From: a virus
DNA length: 64,000 bases
Virus record (IMG/VR): IMGVR_UViG_3300023175_001370
Coordinates: 26,396-90,395 of that record
Reading direction: 5' to 3' (one strand)
Each line of letters begins with the position of its first letter. The first letter of the stretch is position 1. The notes beneath the pieces are model-generated. The model did not search any database. It had not been told where the DNA came from and saw only the letters and a list, made by a program, of their open reading frames with translations. Of this stretch, positions 1 through 7,942 are shown piece after piece. The translations under genes were made by a program, and so were the position numbers.

Positions 1-1280
1 ATCGTGACCGTGAAACAACAGTTCTAGTAGGAGATAGTGGCGGGTATCAGATTGGTACTGGTGCTTGGAAACTAGACTGGAACAAATTCTATGATAGTGA
101 AGGTAGTTGGCATGAAGCAAGACACGGTATTATGGTATGGTTAGAAGAATATTGTGACTATTCTATGACACTTGATATTCCAGGTTGGGCGTGTTTGCCT
201 CAATACCGTGATAAAAACGGTATTCAAAATTGGGAAGAATGCGTTGAAAAAACTATCTTTAACCATGAATATTTCATTAATAACCGCACACCGGGCAAAA
301 CAAAGTTCTTAAACACTCTACATGGTTCTAACTGGGATACTAGTGAGAAGTGGTATGAGCGTGTTAAACATTTTAATGATAAGAAAGTGTTTGGTGATAG
401 AGCATTTGAAGGTTACGCTATGGCGGGCGACCATGCTGGTGATGCGGAATTATTATTACGTAGACTAATTCGTTTACGTGATGATGGTCTTCTTGGACAA
501 GAAGATCAATCTGATGTTTGGATTCACACTCTTGGTATCAGCGTTCTCCCTTGGGGTGCTATGTTAACAGCAATCCAACGACAACTAAGAGAACATGTTA
601 ATCCAAATATCACAATCTCTTTTGATGCTGCCTCTCCCTATATAACCGCATCAAAAGGATTGGCGTACGACTATCCCGACTTGAATGCGAATGCTTGGAG
701 TTACAAAACTAAACAGTTGAAGTGGCGACAAGATTTGAGTAATGACAATCAACCTTGGATGTTTGAGGGTGAGATTGGATCACGCTTGACCATGCGTGAT
801 GTGAATTACATGCGACCTGGGGATCTAAATCGCAACAATAAGGAAGCAAAATCAAGTTGGGATAGTCTATCGTACATTTTAATTCAAGCACATAATGCCG
901 AATATCATATTCGTGGTATGCAAGATGCTATTCGCAGATTTGACCATGAGTATGAAATGGTACGAGACAAAATTGATATTCGCAGTATGAACTTAGGCAA
1001 AACAAATGTTTTGTCAGAAGTTGTACCAGATAAGGTGCTATACTTTGCTAAGTTTGTAGAAGAACTATTTGTCTCTGATAACCCGATGCAAATGCTTACT
1101 GATTACAAAGCATTCTTGCGTAAATGTGAAGGCTCACGTGTTCAAAATATTTCAACAACCCCCGACTTCATGGAGTTCGAAGATGCTTCTGTGAAAACTG
1201 AAGAGTTTGTAGAAGCGGTAAAGGGTAAAAAGAAAAAAGAATATGAGGAGCCGTTGGCAGTAGCCGATTTATTTGGATAG
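1..1280 (+). CDS. dpdA: DpdA-like DNA 7-deazaguanine transglycosylase (5' partial)
   Basis: The reading frame is open from the left edge (codons begin at base 3), so the N-terminus lies outside the window; 425 codons are visible. Near the start is DSGGYQIGTG, the signature of the tRNA-guanine transglycosylase fold (DSGGFQ in Tgt), followed by TLDIPG, LHG, AMAG and HTLGIS segments in the order expected for the TIM barrel. Phage relatives of Tgt (DpdA) exchange guanine in DNA for a 7-deazaguanine such as preQ0. The nearby folE, queE and QueD-like genes make the precursor, which supports DpdA over a tRNA enzyme. The Lys-rich C-terminus is family-variable. The assignment to DpdA rather than a Tgt-like paralogue is inference from context. 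Confidence 0.75.
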   Translation, partial: RDRETTVLVGDSGGYQIGTGAWKLDWNKFYDSEGSWHEARHGIMVWLEEYCDYSMTLDIPGWACLPQYRDKNGIQNWEECVEKTIFNHEYFINNRTPGKTKFLNTLHGSNWDTSEKWYERVKHFNDKKVFGDRAFEGYAMAGDHAGDAELLLRRLIRLRDDGLLGQEDQSDVWIHTLGISVLPWGAMLTAIQRQLREHVNPNITISFDAASPYITASKGLAYDYPDLNANAWSYKTKQLKWRQDLSNDNQPWMFEGEIGSRLTMRDVNYMRPGDLNRNNKEAKSSWDSLSYILIQAHNAEYHIRGMQDAIRRFDHEYEMVRDKIDIRSMNLGKTNVLSEVVPDKVLYFAKFVEELFVSDNPMQMLTDYKAFLRKCEGSRVQNISTTPDFMEFEDASVKTEEFVEAVKGKKKKEYEEPLAVADLFG

Positions 1281-1288
1281 GAGTAATA

Positions 1289-1468
1289 ATGACACCCGAA
1301 AAAAAGTTAACTAGATTAGAAACTTTAAGAAAAAAGCACAGAGAACTTGACACTCGAATAAAAAAAGACTATAATCTAAAGTTAGATGTGTCTCAGATGA
1401 AATCTGAAAAACTAAGAATGAAAACTGAAATCTACGCTTTAGAGAGGGAGTTAGGAGTTAATGGGTAG
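1289..1468 (+). CDS. small coiled-coil protein, DUF465/YdcH-like
   Basis: This 59-residue gene starts with ATG 8 bases after the transglycosylase stop, behind a GGAG at 1279-1283. It is almost entirely charged helix (many Lys, Glu, Leu), and the stretch LRKKHRELDTRIKK resembles the helical hairpin of the small YdcH/DUF465 proteins. It overlaps the next gene by 8 bases, consistent with translational coupling. No function can be assigned; the close packing and ribosome-binding site argue that it is a real gene. Confidence 0.6.
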   Translation: MTPEKKLTRLETLRKKHRELDTRIKKDYNLKLDVSQMKSEKLRMKTEIYALERELGVNG

Positions 1469-1916
1469 TTATTACACTTATATGTTAAATGAAAGTAGAA
1501 AAGCAAACATGGCAGATGATATTTTAAAACAAAAACAAAACGCAAAACGTTGGATTTGGGTGACATTTCAGAAAGAAGGCATTCACAAATATCCAGCAGC
1601 ACTAGAAGATCCTGCCCTAGCGACAGGTGACGAATATGATGTGTCTTTTCTAGGATACCCACATCGTCACAAGTTTCATTTTCGTGTAGCAATCAGTGTT
1701 GTACACAATGACCGTGATATTGAATTCATTCAGTTTCAGCGTTGGTTAGAAAATCTATATAAAGATGATGTTATTCAACTTGATTATAAATCATGTGAAA
1801 TGATGTCTGATGATTTGTTTGACCAGATTTCAGCGAAGTATCCAGGACGTGATGTTAAGATTGAAATCTCGGAAGATGGAGAAAACGGAGCATTTATTGA
1901 ATATGTCAGTGATTAA
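1461..1916 (+). CDS. QueD/6-pyruvoyl-tetrahydropterin synthase-like protein
   Basis: A 151-residue protein. The middle reads YPHRHKFHFRV, resembling the HGHxYxV zinc-ligand region of QueD; further on SCEMMSDDLFDQI corresponds to the conserved T/S-x-E helix and VKIEISEDGENGAFIEY to the final strand. Canonical features are partly missing (no clear N-terminal catalytic Cys-His set, and HRH instead of HGH), so it is a divergent member. QueD makes 6-carboxytetrahydropterin, the QueE substrate; queE and folE lie 3-4 kb downstream and the DNA transglycosylase just upstream. The start at 1461 has TTAGGAG ahead of it. The catalytic role is inferred from context; a non-catalytic relative remains possible. 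Confidence 0.5.
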   Translation: MGSYYTYMLNESRKANMADDILKQKQNAKRWIWVTFQKEGIHKYPAALEDPALATGDEYDVSFLGYPHRHKFHFRVAISVVHNDRDIEFIQFQRWLENLYKDDVIQLDYKSCEMMSDDLFDQISAKYPGRDVKIEISEDGENGAFIEYVSD

Positions 1917-2454
1917 TCATATTTCATCATCAGCAATACAAAATATGGTACGTGTCGTACCAAACCATCCTCGTCCTGGTGTTCAGTATCAGGACATGGC
2001 AAGTATATTTCAACACCCAGAAGGCTTAAAATTAGTTGTAAATGTATTTAAAGATATTATTACAGTACAACAGTTAGAGTTTGATAGAATTGTTGGACTA
2101 GACGCACGTGGCTTCCCAATGGCAGGTGCGGTAAGTGCTATGACAGGTAAACCTTTTGCTATGGCACGTAAAAAAGGTAAACTTCCGGGAGAGACTATTT
2201 TTACCGAATATGAGTTAGAATACGGTATGGACGAGCTACACCTACAATCAGATTCAGTGTTAGAAGGCGACCGTGTTCTTGTTATCGATGATGTAATTGC
2301 AACTGGTGGAACACTAGAAGCAGCTACATCATTGATAAACAGATTTAATGCTGAGACTATTGGTATTCTCAGTATTATGGATCTTACCTTTTTAGGTGGA
2401 TCAGATAAGTTGAGTTCACAAGGATATAAAGTGTTCTCAATTTTAAGTGAGTAA
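1903..2454 (+). CDS. apt: adenine phosphoribosyltransferase
   Basis: A 183-residue type I phosphoribosyltransferase. VLVIDDVIATGGT is the PRPP-binding motif, GLDARGFPMAGAVS is the APRT-specific segment, and the Lys-rich KKGKLPGETI flexible loop precedes Tyr-Glu-Leu-Glu-Tyr, as in bacterial Apt (about 180 residues). The frame is open further upstream to 1810, but the ATG at 1903 with GGAG at 1887-1890 gives the standard APRT N-terminus and only a 14-base overlap with the preceding gene. The enzyme salvages adenine to AMP. In this phage it could recycle adenine released from S-adenosylmethionine by-products of the many radical SAM enzymes, which is inference. Confidence 0.9.
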   Translation: MSVINHISSSAIQNMVRVVPNHPRPGVQYQDMASIFQHPEGLKLVVNVFKDIITVQQLEFDRIVGLDARGFPMAGAVSAMTGKPFAMARKKGKLPGETIFTEYELEYGMDELHLQSDSVLEGDRVLVIDDVIATGGTLEAATSLINRFNAETIGILSIMDLTFLGGSDKLSSQGYKVFSILSE

Positions 2455-2474
2455 TCTAAACGATAGGAAGTACT

Positions 2475-3542
2475 ATGCTATATCTTATAGACTTGGAGAG
2501 TGTTGAATCCCGCTATACCAAACAATGGAAAACACATCTTCCCACATTGTTTAGAAGCAATGGTATTGATGTAACTGTGATTGAAGGTCCAACTGATATC
2601 CCGGCTGCCACTACACCTGGTGCTTTCTTAAACTTTGGTGGTACAAATATCTATAAGAGCGCACAGTTAGAACAGATTGCGAAGCTGTTCTGTGAAGGTA
2701 AAATCAAAGATGGTGATTACTTTCTCTATACTGATGCGTGGAATCCCACTGTTATCCAGTTGAAATACATGGCAGAATTACTTGGGATAAAACTCCGCAT
2801 CGGTGGCATGTGGCATGCTGGTAGCTACGATCCACAAGACTTTCTAGGACGTTTAATTGGAGATGCCTCATGGGTTCGTAAAGCGGAAATGAGTATGTAT
2901 GATTGTTATGATGATAACTTTTTTGCTACTCGATTTCATATTGATTTGTTTACAAATACATTTTGGGATGATGACCGTGATATTGACAGGCAACTACTTC
3001 ACTCTATAAGACAAGTAGGATGGCCCATGGAATACATTGAAAGTGATTTAAGTGATTATAAAAATATGGAAAAAGAAAACATAATTCTATTTCCACATCG
3101 TATAGCACCTGAAAAGCAGCCGGAAGTTTTTGACTATCTAGCTGAACAAATGCCAGAATACAAATGGATAAAATGTCAGGAAGAAAATCTCTCCAAAGAA
3201 GATTATCACAAATTGCTTGGTAAAGCAAAACTAGTGTTTAGTGCCAACTTACAAGAAACACTTGGTATATCTGTATACGAAGGTCTTGTAGTTGGTGCTA
3301 TTCCTATGGTACCTGATAGACTATCGTACTCTGAAATGTGGAGTGATATGTTTAAATATCCAAGTGAATGGACTACTAGTTTAGAATCAACTAAGAAGAA
3401 TATTGAAAATATCAAAGCATATGTTCGTATGCAAATGAGTAAGAATGAAGACATGCAATTTGCTATGTCACAAGAGAATGAAAAAGTTAAAAAGTTTTAT
3501 TATGGGAATGAGTTAGTAAAGAAATTAAAAGAATATGCTTAA
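2475..3542 (+). CDS. GT-B-type glycosyltransferase
   Basis: A 355-residue soluble protein. The C-terminal half has the pattern of GT-B (GT4-like) transferases: NIILFPHRIAPEKQP (strand, then a basic Arg-x5-Lys site) and ETLGISVYEGLVVGAIPMVPD around residues 259-279, equivalent to the E-x7-E donor-nucleotide motif. The N-terminal half (YTDAWNPTVIQLKYMAELLG) is more variable. Donor and acceptor are unknown; the location between a DNA transglycosylase and folE/queE allows a role in decorating modified DNA bases, but a surface-glycan role is equally possible. The start has GGAAG upstream and the 3' end overlaps the next gene by 8 bases. Confidence 0.7.
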   Translation: MLYLIDLESVESRYTKQWKTHLPTLFRSNGIDVTVIEGPTDIPAATTPGAFLNFGGTNIYKSAQLEQIAKLFCEGKIKDGDYFLYTDAWNPTVIQLKYMAELLGIKLRIGGMWHAGSYDPQDFLGRLIGDASWVRKAEMSMYDCYDDNFFATRFHIDLFTNTFWDDDRDIDRQLLHSIRQVGWPMEYIESDLSDYKNMEKENIILFPHRIAPEKQPEVFDYLAEQMPEYKWIKCQEENLSKEDYHKLLGKAKLVFSANLQETLGISVYEGLVVGAIPMVPDRLSYSEMWSDMFKYPSEWTTSLESTKKNIENIKAYVRMQMSKNEDMQFAMSQENEKVKKFYYGNELVKKLKEYA

Positions 3543-4080
3543 AAAACTTATAATACTTATCACAGCTATAGTACTAGTACTAGCAGGGTTTTATCTTGCT
3601 AAATGGATGTATGTACCTGAACTTACAGTTGAAGAGCAAGTTGATGCTTTAATAGAGCGTAAACTGAAATCAACAGGTCAGTGGGTAGAACCAAGCGAAG
3701 ATGAATTGCAGGCTGCTAGTGGTGAACAAGTATTTAAGAAAGTACCAGAAGATGTTTCTATATACAAAACAACATATTATACTTTTGAACAACCTTTTTT
3801 AACTAACCTAAAAGGGTCAAAAAACTTTATACAGTTTGAATTAGGAGTTTCTACTCAATACGAAGAATGGGTAATAGAAAATGTGGAACGACATGAACTT
3901 GCGCTACGTTCAGTTGTTCTATCTGTAGCTAACGATTTCACCATAGATGAACTACAAGGTAAAGCTGGAAGAGAGCGACTATCTTTAGAAATGATGAAAG
4001 CAATAAATAAGAAGCTAGAAAAACTCGAAAGATTTGGCGGAGTAGAAGACGTATACTTTACATCTTTTTCTCTGCAATAG
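3535..4080 (+). CDS. fliL-like: FliL-like flagellar basal-body protein homologue
   Basis: A 181-residue single-pass membrane protein. Residues 4-26 form one hydrophobic helix, and the rest matches the FliL periplasmic domain: TYYTFEQPFLTNLKGS (YFxFxxPFxxNL motif), a strand ending FELGVST, ERHELALRSVVLSVANDFTIDEL, and the terminal VYFTSFSLQ equivalent to the VxFTxFVxQ end of FliL. Length agrees with FliL (about 150-180). FliL sits around the flagellar stator and influences torque and stator recruitment. No other flagellar gene is present, so this is probably a host-derived gene. It overlaps the upstream glycosyltransferase gene by 8 bases. Confidence 0.75.
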   Translation: MLKKLIILITAIVLVLAGFYLAKWMYVPELTVEEQVDALIERKLKSTGQWVEPSEDELQAASGEQVFKKVPEDVSIYKTTYYTFEQPFLTNLKGSKNFIQFELGVSTQYEEWVIENVERHELALRSVVLSVANDFTIDELQGKAGRERLSLEMMKAINKKLEKLERFGGVEDVYFTSFSLQ

Positions 4081-4119
4081 ATTTGTAGCCAACAGACACA
4101 CACAATAAGGATTATTATT

Positions 4120-4671
4120 ATGATTGAAGGATTTAAACCACCTTGTGTGGTATTTCAGACTCGTATACGGGACGAGTCAATAGAAGGACCAAACCCATTT
4201 CGTTGGGAACAGGTCACAAGTGACAGTTTATTTCAAAATCGTCGTGTAGTATTGTTTAGCTTGCCCGGTGCTTTTACACCAACATGCTCAACATATCAAC
4301 TTCCTGGATTTGAAGAGAACTATAACCGTATCAAGCTGGCAGATGTTGACGAAGTATATTGTATTTCAGTCAATGATGCGTTTGTTATGAATGCTTGGGC
4401 AAAGCAGCAAGACATTAAAAATGTAAAAGTAATTCCAGATGGATCTGGTAACTTTACACGTTATATGGGTATGCTTATTGGTAAAAACCATTTAGGTTTT
4501 GGCATGCGTTCATGGCGTTATATGTGCGTTATCAATAATGGAGTTATTGAAAAATGGTGGCAAGAACCAGGTATCAATAATGACGGTGATGATGATGATC
4601 CATATATCAATACGACACCAGAAAACATGGTTGACTATTTAGAAAACAAATTAACAATTGAAAATGATTAA
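4120..4671 (+). CDS. peroxiredoxin (Prx5/AhpE-like)
   Basis: A 183-residue thiol peroxidase. The peroxidatic site is PGAFTPTCSTYQLPGF with Cys56 (PxxxTxxC motif), followed by VDEVYCISVNDAFVMNAWAKQ as in Prx5-type enzymes that reduce H2O2 and alkyl peroxides using thioredoxin or glutaredoxin. There is a conserved Arg-Trp in MRSWRYMCVINNGVIEKWW. No Grx domain is fused. It stands alone behind a short gap with an AAGG site; the following intergenic region has the folE promoter. A role in protecting oxygen-sensitive Fe-S enzymes of this phage would be inference. Confidence 0.85.
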   Translation: MIEGFKPPCVVFQTRIRDESIEGPNPFRWEQVTSDSLFQNRRVVLFSLPGAFTPTCSTYQLPGFEENYNRIKLADVDEVYCISVNDAFVMNAWAKQQDIKNVKVIPDGSGNFTRYMGMLIGKNHLGFGMRSWRYMCVINNGVIEKWWQEPGINNDGDDDDPYINTTPENMVDYLENKLTIEND

Positions 4672-4677
4672 TTTGAC

Positions 4678-4720
4678 TTGACAACAGATCCCACTTATAG
4701 TATTATGTATTATAAGTGGG
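4678..4720 (+). promoter_or_regulatory. sigma70-type promoter with overlapping operator-like palindrome, upstream of folE
   Basis: TTGACA at 4678-4683 and TATTAT at 4701-4706 are separated by 17 bases, so this is a near-ideal sigma70 promoter. A perfect 10-base inverted repeat, CCCACTTATA at 4690-4699 and TATAAGTGGG at 4711-4720, brackets the -10 element. Because the expected start of transcription (about 4713) lies within the right arm, the palindrome should act at the DNA level as an operator rather than as an RNA hairpin. The folE ATG follows at 4750 behind AAAAGGA. Confidence 0.75.
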
Positions 4721-4749
4721 ATTACCACATTTAAAAAGGAACTAAGTGC

Positions 4750-5448
4750 ATGAGAAATACTTCCTCAATTAAAGAACAGTTAGAAATAGCTGGTATTCGT
4801 CACTGGGCAGGTGACAACATTTCAGAAGTCCTGATGGACGGAGATAAAGATATTATTATCAAAGAAGCAACAGTAGCATTCGAAGGTGTTTTAGATGCTC
4901 TATTGATCGATAGACACACTGATCCTAACTCAATGGATACAGCAAGACGTTTAGCAAAAATGTATGTAAATGAAATTATGAGCGGACGTTATGATCCGGC
5001 TCCTAGTTGTACAGCGTTTCCAAATGAACCAGATAATATCACAAATGAAAAGTATGATGGTATGTTAGTTGTACGCAGTGAGCTAAAATCAATGTGTTCG
5101 CATCATCATCAACCTGTTTCAGGTGTGGCATACATCGGTATCATTGCTGCTGATAAATTAATCGGATTATCCAAATATACACGTATCGCTCAATGGTGCG
5201 CAATGCGTGGAACACTACAAGAAGAACTTGCTATGGATATCAATCGTGAAATTCGCAAAGCAACAGGCTCAGAAGATGTGGGTGTTTACATTCAAGCAAC
5301 ACATGGTTGCTGTGAGAACCGTGGTATTCGTGCGCACAGTTCACTAACACAAACTACGGTTCTAAAAGGTTCATTCTTTGAAAACGACCATGTAAAGAAA
5401 GAATTTATGGACAATATTAAGTTACAACAAGAGTTTGCACCAAGATGA
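4750..5448 (+). CDS. folE: GTP cyclohydrolase I
   Basis: A 232-residue FolE converting GTP to 7,8-dihydroneopterin triphosphate, the first step to 7-deazaguanines and folate. The zinc site is visible: Cys116 and His119 in SMCSHHHQPVSG and Cys187 in THGCCENRGIR (CMxxRG in the family, here CCxxRG). The GLSKYTRIAQW segment and the Gln of TLQEELAMDI are also canonical. The N-terminal helix is normal in length. It opens an overlapping run folE-queE-metK and has its own palindrome-bearing promoter. As dihydropterin supply also serves DHFR/ThyA chemistry, either pathway could be served, but queE at a 4-base overlap favours deazaguanine synthesis. Confidence 0.92.
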   Translation: MRNTSSIKEQLEIAGIRHWAGDNISEVLMDGDKDIIIKEATVAFEGVLDALLIDRHTDPNSMDTARRLAKMYVNEIMSGRYDPAPSCTAFPNEPDNITNEKYDGMLVVRSELKSMCSHHHQPVSGVAYIGIIAADKLIGLSKYTRIAQWCAMRGTLQEELAMDINREIRKATGSEDVGVYIQATHGCCENRGIRAHSSLTQTTVLKGSFFENDHVKKEFMDNIKLQQEFAPR

Positions 5449-6338
5449 AGTTGAGATATTCAGAAGCATTTTATAGTGTACAAGGTGAAGGCAAGTATGT
5501 AGGAGTACCTAGTGTATTCCTGCGTACTTTTGGTTGTAACTTTCGTTGTATGAACTTTGGGCTACCTAAGGACAAAGATCGCTGGGAACAACACGCAGAA
5601 GGTAATCGTTATAATCCAGAAGTAAAAGACTTAATAAATAACCGAGTACACGAAACAGCGGAAAAGTTTGAAGACTTGCCTATTATTCATACAGGTTGTG
5701 ATACATACGCAAGTATCTATCCAGAGTTCAAGCACTTTAACAAACTGGCAACCGTAGATGAAGTTGTAGAACATCTTATCAGTTTATTACCAGAAGGTAA
5801 GTGGACACAAGACAATGGACAAGACATACATCTTATTCTTACAGGCGGCGAACCGTTGCTTGCTTGGCAACGTCTGTATGTAGAATTATTTGAACATCCA
5901 AAAATGGCGGACTTAAAGAATGTTACATTTGAAACAAACACTACACAAGTATTACATGATGATCTACTCGAATATATCAACAACAATGACAGAATTGAAT
6001 GGACATTTAGCTGCTCTCCAAAACTTTCCGTCAGCGGAGAAACTTGGGAAACAGCTATCAAACCTAACGTCTTGCTTGATTATTACCGTTGCAGCAATGC
6101 TTCTGTCTATCTTAAATTTGTTGTTGCTGATATGGATGATGTCGATGAAGTTGGTAGAGCTGTTAGTGAATATCGTTCTGCAGGTGTGGAGTGTCCTGTA
6201 TATCTTATGCCGCTCGGTGGTAGGTCGGAAGGTTACGACCTCACAGTACAAGAGGTGGCGAAGCTCTGTATGGAACAAGGGTGGCGCTTCACACCTAGAC
6301 TCCACATCAGCCTATTCGGAAATGCCTGGGGAACTTAA
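5445..6338 (+). CDS. queE: 7-carboxy-7-deazaguanine synthase, radical SAM, with cluster-loop insert
   Basis: A 297-residue QueE, longer than the usual 210-245. It begins YSEAFYSVQGEGKYVGVPSVFLR, the QueE substrate-binding signature, then GCNFRC with the first two cluster cysteines. The third cysteine is not at the usual CxxC spacing; GCDTYAS, which has the CDTxYA form of QueE, comes about 55 residues later after a charged insert. TGGEP follows and the protein ends PRLHISLFGNAWGT, like the LHxxLWGNxRG end of bacterial QueE. It converts 6-carboxytetrahydropterin to CDG. The ATG overlaps the folE stop (ATGA). Divergent spacing of the cluster loop also occurs in some known QueE types. Confidence 0.88.
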   Translation: MKLRYSEAFYSVQGEGKYVGVPSVFLRTFGCNFRCMNFGLPKDKDRWEQHAEGNRYNPEVKDLINNRVHETAEKFEDLPIIHTGCDTYASIYPEFKHFNKLATVDEVVEHLISLLPEGKWTQDNGQDIHLILTGGEPLLAWQRLYVELFEHPKMADLKNVTFETNTTQVLHDDLLEYINNNDRIEWTFSCSPKLSVSGETWETAIKPNVLLDYYRCSNASVYLKFVVADMDDVDEVGRAVSEYRSAGVECPVYLMPLGGRSEGYDLTVQEVAKLCMEQGWRFTPRLHISLFGNAWGT

Positions 6339-6408
6339 AAAGAACGAAAAGTATCTGCGTGGTATTCACACAGAAGAACAATACGAAAAACTAAGGAAAC
6401 ATTTATGA
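6322..6408 (+). CDS. possible 28-residue peptide between queE and metK
   Basis: An ATG at 6322, in the +1 frame inside the end of queE, opens a 28-codon frame whose stop overlaps the metK ATG as ATGA. The peptide is charged (GELKKNEKYLRGIHTEEQYEKL). Since the 66 bases between queE and metK would otherwise be unusually long for this operon, translation is plausible, either as a coupled small protein or as a frameshifted queE tail. There is no strong ribosome-binding site and no recognised family, so the call is tentative. Confidence 0.25.
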   Translation: MPGELKKNEKYLRGIHTEEQYEKLRKHL

Positions 6409-7484
6409 ACAACTATATTTTTACGAGCGAAAGTGTTAGCGATGGACACCCAGATAAGGTTGCAGACCAAATCTCTGATGCCCTAGTTGATGCTGGGTTG
6501 AAGAATGGTGACGAAACTACACGTGTCGCTATCGAAACACTTGTAACTACCAATCATATAACATTGGCGGGCGAAGTAAAAAACTTTAACGTATCTAAGG
6601 AAGAAGTTGAAGAAATCGTGCGCAACAAAGTTCGTGAGATTGGTTATGAACAAGATGGATTTCATTGGGAAAATCTAAAGATTTACAATGAAGTTCACGC
6701 ACAAAGTGCTGATATCGCACTAGGCACAGACGATTTTGGTGCTGGAGATCAGGGTATTATGTTTGGATACGCATGTAACGACAATGACGCATATATGCCA
6801 GCACCAATCTATTACGCACATAATATCTTACACAAACTAAAAACAATGCGTGGTGATGTTCTAGGACCTGATGCTAAGTCACAGGTTAGTGTTGAATATG
6901 AAGGTGGTCAAGTAAAACGTATTGACCAAGTAGTTGTATCAACACAACACACCGAAGGAAATATGAGTCAAGCACAGGCTCTATCACGTGAAGCCGCACG
7001 TGATGTCTTAGGAGATTTAATTGATGATGAAACTATATGGCATCTTAACCCTACTGGTAACTTTGTTATTGGTGGGCCCGATGGAGACGCTGGTGTCACC
7101 GGAAGGAAAATTATCGTTGATACTTATGGTGGCTATGCTCCCCATGGTGGTGGGGCTTTTTCTGGAAAAGACCCCACCAAAGTCGATAGATCAGCAGCGT
7201 ACATGGCACGATGGTTAGCAAAGAATGTAGTAGCAGATGATATGGCAGATTGGTGCCAGATTCAGTTATCATATGCTATTGGTGTTAAAGAGCCGACATC
7301 AATCTATGTAGATAGTAATGGACACAATCGTTCAATTCAAAAGTTTATTGAGAATAATATTGACTTGACACCATTGGGTATTATCCGTCGCTTTGATATG
7401 TATAACTTCCATGAATATAGTAAGAACTGTGTTTATGGTCATTTTGGTAACAAGGATGTTCCTTGGGAAGGGATTGGTTGGTAA
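6405..7484 (+). CDS. metK: S-adenosylmethionine synthetase
   Basis: A 359-residue MetK (host enzymes about 385). All three signature regions are present: ESVSDGHPDKVADQISDA at the N-terminus (ATP site His and Asp), GAGDQGIMFGYACN in the middle, and GGPDGDAGVTGRKIIVDTYGG plus GGGAFSGKDPTKVDRSAAY (the P-loop-like GGGAFSGKD). It makes S-adenosylmethionine from methionine and ATP in the cytoplasm. It is coupled to the queE region and overlaps the next gene by one base (TAATG). In a phage carrying sixteen radical SAM genes and several methyltransferases, it probably secures SAM supply; that link is inference. Confidence 0.95.
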   Translation: MNNYIFTSESVSDGHPDKVADQISDALVDAGLKNGDETTRVAIETLVTTNHITLAGEVKNFNVSKEEVEEIVRNKVREIGYEQDGFHWENLKIYNEVHAQSADIALGTDDFGAGDQGIMFGYACNDNDAYMPAPIYYAHNILHKLKTMRGDVLGPDAKSQVSVEYEGGQVKRIDQVVVSTQHTEGNMSQAQALSREAARDVLGDLIDDETIWHLNPTGNFVIGGPDGDAGVTGRKIIVDTYGGYAPHGGGAFSGKDPTKVDRSAAYMARWLAKNVVADDMADWCQIQLSYAIGVKEPTSIYVDSNGHNRSIQKFIENNIDLTPLGIIRRFDMYNFHEYSKNCVYGHFGNKDVPWEGIGW

Positions 7485-7942
7485 TGAACTTATTCAAAAA
7501 TATATTTGGTGATAAACGAAGTAGAGAAAAGTTTAGAGCGGAAAACATCAAAGATGAAACGCAAAGAAAACTAAAACTATTAGAGATAGAAAAAAAGTAT
7601 AATGAAATTACAGAAAACGAATACAACAAAAGTGTTGCTACTGTAAATAAAGAGCCCTATGTACGTGTTCTTAATTTAGAAATGGATGAGAATTCTCCTG
7701 GAAGTGGATACTTCGAATTAGACTTTAATGAAGAGTTTGTTGAATATCTAGCAAATAGCGGATATGAAGGTGTTGAACCAGATCAGATTGTAGACTCGTG
7801 GTTCAATGATTTATGTCAGAATATTGTAATGGAGGGTCTAGAGGATAGCGATGGAGTAACACGAAGCGTAGACTCTAGTAGCAAAGAAGGTCTTATCATT
7901 CAACGTCTAAAGACTGATGAAGATACCGCAGAATATTCTTGA
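7484..7942 (+). CDS. conserved phage-type hypothetical protein
   Basis: A 152-residue acidic protein of unknown function. The start at 7484 shares one base with the metK stop and is preferred to an upstream in-frame ATG inside metK. Residues 1-45 are a charged helix (KRSREKFRAE, RKLKLLEIEKKYNEI). The middle reads YVRVLNLEMDENSPGSGYFELDFNEEFV, followed by a GYEG segment and SWFNDLCQNIVMEG, suggesting a small alpha/beta domain. No catalytic motif is visible. Position after metK suggests co-transcription only. Confidence 0.7.
   Translation: MNLFKNIFGDKRSREKFRAENIKDETQRKLKLLEIEKKYNEITENEYNKSVATVNKEPYVRVLNLEMDENSPGSGYFELDFNEEFVEYLANSGYEGVEPDQIVDSWFNDLCQNIVMEGLEDSDGVTRSVDSSSKEGLIIQRLKTDEDTAEYS

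Noticed and set aside
4671-5460. Possible preQ1 or other riboswitch ahead of folE/queE
   Set aside because: Leader of folE is about 35 bases with no pseudoknot-like C-rich and A-rich parts, and queE has no leader as it overlaps folE.
5920-6408. 162-codon open frame overlapping most of queE in another frame
   Set aside because: It lies in the +1 frame of a convincing QueE; only its last 28 codons are outside queE and these were kept as a tentative peptide.
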